From: Clostridia bacterium | GTDB lineage: Bacteria; Bacillota; Clostridia; Oscillospirales; CAG-272 | NCBI GenBank assembly: GCA_017441005.1 | Contig: JAFSAM010000001.1 | Span: 1-46,246, forward strand | Reading direction: 5' to 3' | Length of the DNA: 46,246 nucleotides | In this document: piece by piece, positions 8,275-15,929 of the stretch | Layout of the letters: the number at the start of each line of letters is the position of its first letter | Position numbering within the stretch: the stretch's first letter is position 1 | Made by a program: the position numbers and the translations under genes | The notes under the pieces: model-generated | Databases searched by the model: none | Seen by the model: only the letters and a program-made list of their open reading frames with translations | Told to the model about the DNA's origin: nothing

Positions 8275-8817
8275 TCAATCCATCAAATAATCGACTTCGC
8301 CGGACAACAGCGCAAGAATGCCCTTGTATATAAATTCGGGATGCGAATCAAAATTATACAAAGCACGGTCAAGCTGCTTCTGTGTGTCGTAAATTATCTT
8401 CAGCGACATGATCTCGCCGTCGTTGTTTGCTATCTCACAGCACATTTCATACTTCCCGCGTGACAGCTCCCGTCCCGACGAAAGCATCCTTGTTCCTTGT
8501 TTCTTAAAAGAAAGGAGACGGAGCGCACTCTTCATTGCTCTCTCCTTTACGCTTGAAAGCAATCTTCCATTCAACGTCACGGCTATATGCTTTCCCTTTT
8601 CGGTTATACTTATCATATTTTTCGACTGCTCGTCTCTCTCTTCCATTTCGACGTTCCCTGCACTGAGCAGCTCATCAAACGATTCTAAAAAATCAAAAGA
8701 TGTTATGAATCCGTCCTGTACGCACATATCGTGCAAAACGCCATATTCCAGAGGATAGCCTATGCTGTTCAAAATATACAGCACAAATATTTTCTTATCG
8801 TCTTTGTCGGTAAGCAT
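8275..8817 (-). CDS. DUF4364 family protein, winged-helix-like
   Basis: 180 residues matching the DUF4364 family of Clostridia. The N-terminal part (DKKIFVLYILNSIGYPLEYG, then FLESFDELLSAGNVEM and ISITEKGKHIAVTL) reads as a winged helix-turn-helix followed by a beta wing. The C-terminal half (YEMCCEIANNDGEIMSLKII) looks like a small sensing or dimerisation domain. A DNA-binding regulator is a reasonable inference, but no target is known. It lies upstream of sigH on the same strand, with 144 bp between them holding the sigH promoter, so it is probably a separate unit. AAAGGCGAG before the ATG is the ribosome binding site. Confidence 0.8.
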   Translation of the reverse strand: MLTDKDDKKIFVLYILNSIGYPLEYGVLHDMCVQDGFITSFDFLESFDELLSAGNVEMEERDEQSKNMISITEKGKHIAVTLNGRLLSSVKERAMKSALRLLSFKKQGTRMLSSGRELSRGKYEMCCEIANNDGEIMSLKIIYDTQKQLDRALYNFDSHPEFIYKGILALLSGEVDYLMD

Positions 8818-8847
8818 ATCGTCTCGCCTTTCATCTTTTTAAAATTC

Positions 8848-8880
8848 AAACAGCCGGGAGCTTTCCGCCCCGGCTGTTTT
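8848..8880. terminator. Strong hairpin terminator after the solute-binding protein gene
   Basis: AAACAGCCGGG and CCCGGCTGTTT pair over eleven base pairs. On the minus strand it follows the solute-binding protein stop and leads into a T-rich stretch; on the plus strand it also ends in TTTT. It separates the transporter gene from DUF4364. Confidence 0.85.
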
Positions 8881-8892
8881 ATTACTGAAAAA

Positions 8893-10656
8893 TCACTCTT
8901 GTTCTTCCTTAGCCAATTCTTCAACGTTTGTATATTTCTCGTAATTGGAGAGCTCTGCCTTCTTCATTATGGGGCAACCATAGTAGTCGAACTTGAATCC
9001 GGTGAACTTCTTGCTTGATACGTAAGCATTCTGCAAAGTTACCAGAGGCGCTACAGGTGCATCCTCGATAAGGATAGCCTCTGCCTCATGGAGATATTGT
9101 GTCTTTACTTTTCTGTCAAGCTTTTCGTTGTATGCCGCATCGATCTTTGCGTTATAAGCTTCGCTGTTGTAACCGGTTACGTTGGGCTTGAGATCCCATC
9201 CGCCGTTCTGGTTGTCACGGTCGGTAAGATCAAGTGCTGTTCCGGAATAACCTACCGCAAAGTTTGCAAGTGTTCCGAATGCATCTGTGGAATACATCTG
9301 AAGGTCGATCGCTGCTACGTCAAACTCGCCCTTTTCAAATGCACGTTCAAACTCGTCTACGTATACCTCGTATTCGTTGGCGGTCATCTTCTTGGTTATG
9401 GTCATCTTCTTAACCGTTACGTTAAAGCCGAGATCTTTCCATACGCCCTTAGCATAGTTTGCTATAGCTACGTCAACGTCGTTGTCTCTTACCATAATGG
9501 TAAAGTCCTTGCTTTCAAGCTTAACGTTCTTGAGAAGAGCCTTTGCACCCTCAACGTCACCCTTTGTGTTAATGAGGTCGCCGCCCTCTTCTCTAAAGCT
9601 GTTCTTTCTGGAGGTATTGAATACACCCTCGGTAATAAGACCCGTTGCGGGTTCTGCAAATACTACGATGTCTGCAATCGCCTCTCTGTCAAGAGCCATC
9701 GAAAGCGCCTGTCTTACTTCCTTGCTTGCGAAAATAGGATTGGTTGTGTTGAAGTAGTATGTGTGTACACTCTGCATATCAACGGTCTTCGCCTTGGACT
9801 CATATTCTTTTCTAAGCTCAAGTGCGATCTCAGAGTTGTAGAACACTTCGCCGTTGTTGTATGCCTCCATCTGTTCCTTTGCATCGGCTCTCAGGTCGAT
9901 GTACAAACGATAAGGTGTAACGGATACATCCTCGTCATCCTCTAAAGGATCACGGTAATAATAAGAGTTACGCTGGAGAGCCATCTTCTCGGTAGGAGTA
10001 AACGAACGTACAGCGAAAGGACCGTTACTTACCATGATAGCAACGTTGGATGCCCACTGGTCTGCCTTGCTGAGAATATCCTCGCGGAGAGGTACCAGGA
10101 AGGGAGACGCAAGATTTTCGATAAACAAATCGTAGTCGATAGGTCCTTCGAAGTAGATCTCGAACACCTTTGTGTCGATAGGATAAAGACCAACGTCGTC
10201 GGGAGAGCAGTCGCCCGCCTTATAAGCCTTCGCGTTCTGAATATCAAAAAGCAAAGGAGCTGCAGTGCAAGTAAACTCGGGGTCGAGTATTCTCTTCCAT
10301 GCAAATATAAAGTCGTCAACAGTTACGTCTCTGCCGTCACTCCAGCCGGTCTTCTTAAGAGTAACACGCATCTTGTAAACGTTGTTTTCTTTATCTTCGA
10401 TGATCTTGTAACTCTTACAAAGGTCCTTCTTTACCTTTCCGTCCGAGCCAATCGTAAACAGACCGTCATAAATCATACCCATGATCTTTGTAGCTGCATC
10501 ATCGGTATAAGCATAAATCGGGTCAAAGTTATAAATTTTTGACGTCATGTAGGTTCTGACAATAGCACCCTTGTCCTCGGGATCTTTCTCTTCACAGCCC
10601 GCCATCATCGACAAAGCCATCAGAAGACATAACACAAGTGCCAATAATCTTTTCAT
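8893..10656 (-). CDS. Family 5 extracellular solute-binding lipoprotein (OppA-like)
   Basis: 587 residues. A lipoprotein signal peptide ends in SMMAGC with Cys21 as the lipidated residue, so the mature protein is tethered outside the membrane. The rest follows the peptide/nickel-binding SBP family 5 pattern: an opening strand YNFDPIYAYTDDAATKIMGM, WSDGRDVTVDDFIFAWKRILDPE near residue 105, and KEVRQALSMALDREAIADIV near 325. Such proteins deliver oligopeptides or similar ligands to an ABC permease. No permease or ATPase genes lie beside it, so it is an orphan that would have to share a transporter encoded elsewhere, or act in sensing. It has its own promoter, a GAGGGGG ribosome binding site and a strong terminator. 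Confidence 0.9.
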   Translation of the reverse strand: MKRLLALVLCLLMALSMMAGCEEKDPEDKGAIVRTYMTSKIYNFDPIYAYTDDAATKIMGMIYDGLFTIGSDGKVKKDLCKSYKIIEDKENNVYKMRVTLKKTGWSDGRDVTVDDFIFAWKRILDPEFTCTAAPLLFDIQNAKAYKAGDCSPDDVGLYPIDTKVFEIYFEGPIDYDLFIENLASPFLVPLREDILSKADQWASNVAIMVSNGPFAVRSFTPTEKMALQRNSYYYRDPLEDDEDVSVTPYRLYIDLRADAKEQMEAYNNGEVFYNSEIALELRKEYESKAKTVDMQSVHTYYFNTTNPIFASKEVRQALSMALDREAIADIVVFAEPATGLITEGVFNTSRKNSFREEGGDLINTKGDVEGAKALLKNVKLESKDFTIMVRDNDVDVAIANYAKGVWKDLGFNVTVKKMTITKKMTANEYEVYVDEFERAFEKGEFDVAAIDLQMYSTDAFGTLANFAVGYSGTALDLTDRDNQNGGWDLKPNVTGYNSEAYNAKIDAAYNEKLDRKVKTQYLHEAEAILIEDAPVAPLVTLQNAYVSSKKFTGFKFDYYGCPIMKKAELSNYEKYTNVEELAKEEQE

Positions 10657-11022
10657 TAAGTGAGCCCCCTCATTAGAATTGTAATTTGTTGTATTATAGG
10701 TTGCGCTGTTTTCTATTCAAAAAAGAAATATCATTTCCTTATTTGTTCGCCTAAAAAAGCACACCGAACACCGTCTAATTTTAACACATATTCATGTTTT
10801 TATCAACGGTATTCCGCACCTTTTTTCAACTTTTAGCCATTTGCACAATTAGCAACCGTGTTTTTGGCTATTTCGCACAACAATATACTATTATCTGTAT
10901 AATTATAATACATATTCGAAAAACTTTCAAGTGTTTTTTAAATAGTTTTATTATTTTACATATTTTTTTCACAAATGCAGATAAATATAATACAAAACAC
11001 GTGAAAAAAGGGGCTATTTTTT
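10657..11022. other. Divergent AT-rich intergenic region (SBP / gpr)
   Basis: 366 bp between the divergently read solute-binding protein and gpr genes. It holds the SBP promoter at its left end. The gpr side is very AT-rich with TATAAT-like strings (for example near 10987), but I could not find a convincing sigma-G or sigma-F promoter pair. No gene or stable RNA is visible. Confidence 0.5.
10693..10720 (-). promoter_or_regulatory. Promoter of the solute-binding protein gene
   Basis: On the minus strand TTGAAT (10720-10715), a 16-bp spacer and a perfect TATAAT (10698-10693) lie about 37 bp upstream of the start codon. Confidence 0.65.
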
Positions 11023-11910
11023 ATGAATAATCAAAAATATATCCGCACAGACCTTGCTTCGGAATGTGCCGCCATCGATGCGTGCACCTCTCTTCCCGGA
11101 ATATCACACACAGAAACCCACACGGACTTTGGCGAAATTTCTATAATAAACATTCTTGACAAAAACGGCGAAAAGCTGTTAAATAAACCGATCGGCAGAT
11201 ACGTCACCGTATCTTTTCAAAATATTCTCTCTCTTTCCGAGGAAACCTCCGACAGTCTTATAAGCACCGTCTCCGAGCATATCCGCAGCTTCACTCGACG
11301 CCTCGTTCCGAAAAAACAAAAACTAACCGTCCTGATCGTCGGTCTCGGAAACAGATACATTACCTCGGATGCGGTAGGCCCTCTTACGGTCAACAACATA
11401 ACTGTCACCCGACACATCAAAGAAAAAAACAATAAGATCTTTGAGCTTCTCGGTCAGCAAACTGTTGCCGCGGTTGCCCCGGGGGTACTCGGTCAAACGG
11501 GAATCGAGACCGTTGAGATCATAAAAGGTGCCGTCGACACGGTCAAGCCCGATATTGTCATAGTCATCGATGCACTTGCCGCAAAAGACGTGAGCCGTCT
11601 TGCCGCCACTATTCAAATCAGCGATACGGGTATTTCTCCCGGCTCGGGAATCGGAAACGACCGCGAAGCGCTAAACGCCGAAACCTTGGGAGTACCTGTT
11701 GTCGCACTCGGAGTGCCAACCATGGTAAGCTCGGCTACTCTTGTTTACAACGCACTGGAAAAAGCAGGCATTACACAGATAAGCGGCGAGTTGACGAAAG
11801 TGCTTGACGAAGGAGTTAGTTTTTTTGTTACGCTGAACGAAACCGATGCCGTCGTCAACTCGCTTTCTCATATACTTGCAGAAAGCATCAATAAGGCCTT
11901 TTCTATATAA
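11023..11910 (+). CDS. gpr: Germination protease GPR
   Basis: 295 residues of the GPR family (peptidase A25), which degrades small acid-soluble spore proteins during germination and so frees DNA and amino acids. The protein begins MNNQKYIRTDLASECA; the RTDLA segment marks the family's auto-processing site, which gives a short propeptide. The core motifs follow: VGLGNRYITSDAVGPLTV, VAPGVLGQTGIET and IDALAAKD. It is made in the forespore as a zymogen in known species. The gene stands alone on the plus strand. It is firm evidence that the organism forms spores. The length is slightly under that of Bacillus GPR (about 370), as in many Clostridia. Confidence 0.93.
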   Translation: MNNQKYIRTDLASECAAIDACTSLPGISHTETHTDFGEISIINILDKNGEKLLNKPIGRYVTVSFQNILSLSEETSDSLISTVSEHIRSFTRRLVPKKQKLTVLIVGLGNRYITSDAVGPLTVNNITVTRHIKEKNNKIFELLGQQTVAAVAPGVLGQTGIETVEIIKGAVDTVKPDIVIVIDALAAKDVSRLAATIQISDTGISPGSGIGNDREALNAETLGVPVVALGVPTMVSSATLVYNALEKAGITQISGELTKVLDEGVSFFVTLNETDAVVNSLSHILAESINKAFSI

Positions 11911-12343
11911 ATCCGCCTATCGCCTTTGTTTAAAGCGGCAATTGGTTTAAATTCCGTTCTCTACGTATAACGAAGCGGCACAATTTAAGCCTCCCCTTTG
12001 GGTAGCGAAGCGGCGGCGAGGGAGTGAATGACAGTCCGGTGGACTGGAAAAAGGGTTCCCCGAAACGCACGAAGTAAGTTTTGGGGGTTCCCGTGGTAGG
12101 GGTTCCCCGAACCGAGCTTGTCGAGGTTTGGGGGTTCCCGTATAAGCCGAGCCTGCCCTCCGCCTCAGCGAGACGGTGGATCGCCGCTGTACAAATATGA
12201 GGTAAAATATTACATTGGCGGCGAGACGGAGGGAGAGAAAATAACAAAAAGCCTGCGCCAATAATAATTGTACAGACTTTTGATCACAACGAGTATGAGT
12301 TCCCACAAAAGACTAATTTTCAAACCTTTTCCCACTATAGAAG
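11911..12343. repeat. Mosaic intergenic repeat, copy A
   Basis: 433 bp without a credible gene. Two of its modules recur inverted around 42250-42420: one (about 12000-12045) contains GACAGTCCGGTGGACTG and a run ending AGGGAGTGAATGACAG, the other (about 12180-12240) contains GGCGGCGAGACGGAGGGAG and a TACAAATA stretch. A third module, GGGGTTCCCCGAA with GTAAGTTTT (about 12050-12090, and a partial second copy about 12108-12140), recurs in direct orientation at 42148. The 105- and 119-codon ORFs that cross it come from this repeat and are not genes. Confidence 0.8.
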
Positions 12344-13009
12344 CTATTTACTCTTCAAAACCCTCTCCGATTCTCGATAGGATGGACAGATATCCAGAAG
12401 AAGCTTGTAAAAGTCTTTGCCGTGCCCTTTGACCTTCAGATGGGCAAGCTCGTGATAGATTGTCGCTTCAATACATTCTATAGGCTTTGCCGCAAGCCAA
12501 AGCGAAAGCCATATACGCTTTTCTTTTACGTTACAGCTTCCCCACCGAGTCGACATATCGCGTACCCGCCACTCGTTCGCAAAAAGCCCGCATTCGTTCT
12601 GACACTTCTCGGTAACGTCGGGCAATATCTGCAAAAGCAGATCGCGATATAACTCTATAAGCCGTTTTTTTACAGCACTCTCACTTGTGTCATCCCCCAC
12701 GCACAGCACAAGAGAGCCGTTTTCGAAATAATATCCGTTTTTTCTTTCGGTGTTAAGACGCAAAATATAATCTTTACCAAACACGGAGATCTTTTCCCCG
12801 TCAGAAAGCTCATTTTGTTTGCTCTTATTCTTTTCCGCCGTAGCCTTTATCCAATCCTCCCTCGATTTCACAAGCTCTATTATCTCGCTTTCGGGCATAC
12901 GAATCGGGGACGAAACGGCTATTACACCATCTTTCACTCGGATATACAAATTCTTTATTCTTTTTCGGTTAATAACAAGCTCCATACCGAAAACGTAAAG
13001 CTTTTCCAA
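12344..13009 (-). CDS. YgjP/SprT-like zinc metallopeptidase (DUF45)
   Basis: 221 residues of the YgjP-like (DUF45/WLM-related) metallopeptidase family. The zinc site is intact: His186-Glu187-Leu-Ala-His190 with His196 (KGHGKDFY) as probable third ligand. The family signature RWGSC occurs at 155-159. The N-terminal half is the beta-rich domain with the usual RKRIKNLYIRVKDG opening. Members are cytoplasmic; no signal peptide is seen. The physiological substrate is not known, though DNA-protein crosslink repair is proposed for relatives of SprT type. The gene is divergent from rnpB, whose promoter begins 19 bp away. Confidence 0.88.
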   Translation of the reverse strand: MEKLYVFGMELVINRKRIKNLYIRVKDGVIAVSSPIRMPESEIIELVKSREDWIKATAEKNKSKQNELSDGEKISVFGKDYILRLNTERKNGYYFENGSLVLCVGDDTSESAVKKRLIELYRDLLLQILPDVTEKCQNECGLFANEWRVRDMSTRWGSCNVKEKRIWLSLWLAAKPIECIEATIYHELAHLKVKGHGKDFYKLLLDICPSYRESERVLKSK

Positions 13010-13027
13010 AATAATTCCCTCTTTTTC

Positions 13028-13056
13028 TTGACAAAAATTAATATAATCAATATAAT
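13028..13056 (+). promoter_or_regulatory. rnpB promoter, consensus sigma-A
   Basis: Perfect TTGACA (13028-13033), a 17-bp spacer, and perfect TATAAT (13051-13056). Transcription would start near 13063, where the RNase P RNA begins. This is the strongest promoter in the window, as expected for a stable RNA. Confidence 0.9.
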
Positions 13057-13062
13057 ATGTAC

Positions 13063-13454
13063 GTACCAGACGGTGCGTTCGCGCGATATCATGCCGAAAG
13101 GTCTTATCGCGAGGAAAGTCCGGGCTTCATAGGGCAGGATAACGGATAACATCCGCCGGAGGCGACTCCCGGGAGAGTGCAACAGAGATATACCGCCTTT
13201 ATACTTAATGTATAGAGGTAAGGGTGGAAAGGCGAGGTAAGAGCTCACCTTGCTCTATGGTAACATAGAGGAAATGTAAACCCTATCCGAAGCAACACCG
13301 CATAAGGGTAAGACAGCAATGTCGGCGGCGGCCCGCCGTATACTCTTGGGTGGCACGGGTTTTTACCCGAAGCTTGTCGGTAACGCCAAGCGAAGATAGA
13401 TGAACGCGGTCAAGCTTTATGCTTTTCACAGAACCCGGCTTACAAGTCTGATAT
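13063..13454 (+). ncRNA. rnpB: RNase P RNA, bacterial class A
   Basis: The catalytic RNA of RNase P, which matures the 5' ends of tRNAs. Conserved blocks appear in order: GAGGAAAGTCCGGGC (about 13111), AGAGTGCAACAGA (about 13175), a GTAAGAGCTCACC segment (about 13238), GTAAACCCTATCCG (about 13277), AGATAGATGA (about 13395) and ACAGAACCCGGCTTA (about 13430). P1 closes the molecule by pairing CAGAC near 13067 with GTCTG near 13446. The segment order and total length fit the ancestral (type A) form rather than the Bacillus type B form. It has its own consensus promoter and a terminator shared with ruvX. The exact ends are set from the promoter and P1, so may be off by a few bases. Confidence 0.93.
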
Positions 13455-13467
13455 ATTTTTTTAAAAC

Positions 13468-13499
13468 AAAAACCCTTTTTGTGTAAAAAAGGGTTTTTT
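13468..13499. terminator. Bidirectional terminator between rnpB and ruvX
   Basis: AAAAACCCTTTTT and AAAAAAGGGTTTTTT pair around a GTGT loop. It ends with T-runs on both strands and so serves the convergent rnpB (+) and ruvX (-) transcripts. Confidence 0.85.
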
Positions 13500-13515
13500 G
13501 CTTTGCAAAAAATTA

Positions 13516-13932
13516 CTATCTTTGGCTGTCCATATAGTTTTGCAGAATTATCTGTGCCGAAAGGGTGTCGACGACTCCCTTTCTTTTTTTACCCCTGGTG
13601 TTTGTCTCGTTCAAAAACTGATGAGCCGCCATAGTGGTGCATCTTTCGTCAAAGAGCACTACCTGAAGTCCCGTTTTTTCTTTTAGTCTTTCAGCAAGCT
13701 TTTTGACCTTTTCGGACTTCGGACCGAGAGTACCGTTCATATTTACGGGGTGCCCCAATACAATTTTGCCGACACCAAGCTCTGCCGCTTTTTCGGCAAT
13801 TTTATTGATCAGTCTGTTTATGTCTCGTTCTTCGATATTACCGATTCCGTTTGCAAGAAGCCCCAAAGCATCGCTGACCGCAAGACCCGTTCTTGCTTCG
13901 CCGTAATCGATTCCAAGTATTTTTTCTGCCAT
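13516..13932 (-). CDS. ruvX: RuvX/YqgF-type RNase H-like nuclease
   Basis: 138 residues, the usual size for RuvX (YqgF). It has the RNase H-like fold motifs with acidic residues at Asp9 (GIDYGEARTGLAVSD), Glu96 (FDERCTT) and Asp122 (VDTLSAQIIL), plus IVLGHPVNMNGT. The family is annotated as a putative Holliday junction resolvase and is linked to 16S rRNA 5' end maturation in E. coli. It sits downstream of the hydrolase gene with only 11 bp between them, so it is probably co-transcribed, ending at the terminator shared with rnpB. Confidence 0.9.
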   Translation of the reverse strand: MAEKILGIDYGEARTGLAVSDALGLLANGIGNIEERDINRLINKIAEKAAELGVGKIVLGHPVNMNGTLGPKSEKVKKLAERLKEKTGLQVVLFDERCTTMAAHQFLNETNTRGKKRKGVVDTLSAQIILQNYMDSQR

Positions 13933-13943
13933 ATTTTTCTCCG

Positions 13944-14900
13944 TCAGTTAAGCTTATTGCACTCGACGACACCCTCAATTATTATGTCGCACCACGTATT
14001 AACGTCAGCAAAAACTTCATCTTTGTTTGTTCCGTTTACAAGATTATGACGAGCTCCTTTGTAGAGCTTTATGGAAAGATTTTTGATCTCTGCATCCTGC
14101 ATAGACTTGTAAAGCTCGTCGATATCCTGTCCGTTACTCCCGACAGGATCGTTTTTACCGCTCATCAAAAAGACCGGCAGACTCTGCGGGATCTCGTTTA
14201 CCCAATCGGGACTTGAAACACTTTGGTAGAGTCTAAGCAGATCTGTATATCCGTATGCAGTAAGCTCGAAATTGCAAAGCTCGTCATTTTGCAAATCAAT
14301 TCCGATATCGGGATCGCTTGAAAGCCATGCGTTCGGCTTTTTTTCGTTAAAAGCAGTATCAAAGCCCTTAAAAAGCTTCTTTTTGAAAGAAGGCTTGTGC
14401 GCCTTTCCTCCCCCGAATTTCGCCTTAAGCTCGGTAAGAATAATATCTTTTTTTACCGAATAGCCGTTTCCGACAGTCCCCGAAATGATCGCTCCGTCAA
14501 TATCTCTTCCGTGATCGATCATATAGTCGCGAAGCACCAGACTTCCCATACCGTGACCGAACATGATATAGGGCAAGCGTCTGTATTTTTTTCGCATAAT
14601 AAGACGCAATTCCTCGACGTCTCGGCTAAAATACTCGCACCCGTTTTTGTCGCCGAAATATCCGAGTCCTTCTTTTGTTTTGACACTCTTTCCGTGTCCG
14701 CGCATATCTGCTCCGCAAACGACAAAACCGTTGTCACAAAGTACTGACGCAAAATGCTCGTATCTTTCGGTGTATTCAAACAATCCGTGAAGAATGTGGA
14801 ATATTCCCTTGGGTGTTTGATCGGGCGTGTATACGTAATATGCTATTTCGGTCTCCTTGTCGGGAGAAACAAAGCTTTTGGTTTCCTTCGTGTAAGCCAT
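13944..14900 (-). CDS. Alpha/beta hydrolase (S33 lysophospholipase-like), nucleophile Ser replaced
   Basis: 318 residues from the ATG at 14900, which follows GAAAGGAT; an ATG at 14936 has no such support. The fold is that of monoglyceride lipase/serine aminopeptidase S33 proteins: ILHGLFEYTERYEHFA, GADMRGHGKS, a nucleophile-elbow segment, LMSGKNDPVGSNG (acid) and GARHNLVNG (base). The elbow reads FGHGMGSLVLR instead of the usual GHSMG: residue 117, where the catalytic Ser should be, is Gly. The Asp and His positions are kept. The protein is therefore either inactive, uses Ser120 in an unusual way, or differs from the true genome by one base (AGT to GGT). It lies between the PfkB kinase and ruvX on the same strand. 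Confidence 0.82.
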   Translation of the reverse strand: MAYTKETKSFVSPDKETEIAYYVYTPDQTPKGIFHILHGLFEYTERYEHFASVLCDNGFVVCGADMRGHGKSVKTKEGLGYFGDKNGCEYFSRDVEELRLIMRKKYRRLPYIMFGHGMGSLVLRDYMIDHGRDIDGAIISGTVGNGYSVKKDIILTELKAKFGGGKAHKPSFKKKLFKGFDTAFNEKKPNAWLSSDPDIGIDLQNDELCNFELTAYGYTDLLRLYQSVSSPDWVNEIPQSLPVFLMSGKNDPVGSNGQDIDELYKSMQDAEIKNLSIKLYKGARHNLVNGTNKDEVFADVNTWCDIIIEGVVECNKLN

Positions 14901-14957
14901 TTTATATCCTTTCAAATATGTTATAAGGCGGTACAAGATGCACCGCCCTTTTTTCTT

Positions 14958-15896
14958 TTAATTAAGATTCACGCCAAGTCTGTCGGCAAATCTGACGACG
15001 TCGTCTCTTGTGGGAACAGCCTCGTATGTTCCCTCTCTCGATACCATGATCGCCGCCGCAAGGTTTGCATATCTGCACGCGGCTTTTATATCACCGCTCT
15101 TCAGATATTCCGCCGTCATAGCAGCGGTAAACACGTCACCCGCGCCTGCTCCGTCGACAAAGGTGGTATCATAAGACGGAACAACGTCATAATAGCTTCC
15201 GTCGTAGATAAAGCAACCTCTCTCGCCAAGCTTCAAAACTATATATTTCGCCTGAAGCTTTGTGGAAAGAGCCATACAGGCATTAAGACTGTTTTCGGGA
15301 GTACGCGGATAGATTCCGGTATAGTTAAATACCTCTTCCTCGTTTGGAGAAAAGATCTCGACGTTTTCGAGCTTTTCCAAAGCAAGCTCCATCTTTCTCG
15401 GACCTGCATCGATAAACACGGGTACTCGTCTGAGCGCCGCCATTCTTGTGGATGCAATTATCTCCCTGTCGGGCAGATCAAACTGCAGATAGAGAGCATC
15501 GGGATAGCATAGAAAAGCACTCTCCACCTCGTTTCTGCCGAAGTTTGAATTCGCCCCGGGAAACGCGATCGTTCTGTGTGTGCCGTCTGCTTCGTTGACC
15601 GTAACGAGAAAACCCGTGGGTTCCTCGGGATCTCTTGTCATATATCGGGTGTCCACTCTGCATCTGTCATAGTAGTTTATGAGAGTTTCGCCGTTTTCAT
15701 CGTTACCTATCCTTGCACAAAAGACAGACCCCACCGAATGTGCCGCCAATGTAACTGCGGCAAGACCGCCGATGCCGCCGGGGGCATAAGCATAGTCCGT
15801 TCCCTTCACCGTTCTACCGGCAGAGGGCAAAGACGTGATATTCATCACCATCTTCATTTCGGCTTTGCCCATCGTCAATACCGTTTTGTTAAACAA
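14958..15896 (-). CDS. PfkB-family sugar kinase (ribokinase-like)
   Basis: 312 residues of the PfkB/ribokinase family, which phosphorylates sugars or nucleosides with ATP. The N-terminal glycine motif PGGIGGLAAV (39-48) contacts the sugar. The C-terminal signature VDGAGAGDVFTAA (247-259) forms the anion hole and supplies the base Asp254. The SPNEEEV segment (183-189) is also typical. It cannot be assigned to ribose, fructose or an unusual sugar from sequence alone; it lacks a sugar transporter next to it. It follows purM by 33 bp on the same strand, so the two may be co-transcribed. Confidence 0.88.
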   Translation of the reverse strand: MFNKTVLTMGKAEMKMVMNITSLPSAGRTVKGTDYAYAPGGIGGLAAVTLAAHSVGSVFCARIGNDENGETLINYYDRCRVDTRYMTRDPEEPTGFLVTVNEADGTHRTIAFPGANSNFGRNEVESAFLCYPDALYLQFDLPDREIIASTRMAALRRVPVFIDAGPRKMELALEKLENVEIFSPNEEEVFNYTGIYPRTPENSLNACMALSTKLQAKYIVLKLGERGCFIYDGSYYDVVPSYDTTFVDGAGAGDVFTAAMTAEYLKSGDIKAACRYANLAAAIMVSREGTYEAVPTRDDVVRFADRLGVNLN

Positions 15897-15929
15897 TCCC
15901 CTGTACCTCTTTTTTAAGTGTACTTTTGA

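Noticed and set aside
9088..9945. Plus-strand 285-codon ORF
   Set aside because: Antisense to the solute-binding protein; composition (many Cys, Val, Tyr) is typical of a shadow frame.
11930..12306. Overlapping minus-strand ORFs of 105 and 119 codons
   Set aside because: They run through mosaic repeat modules and end in low-complexity Arg/Pro-rich peptide; no ribosome binding site or family.
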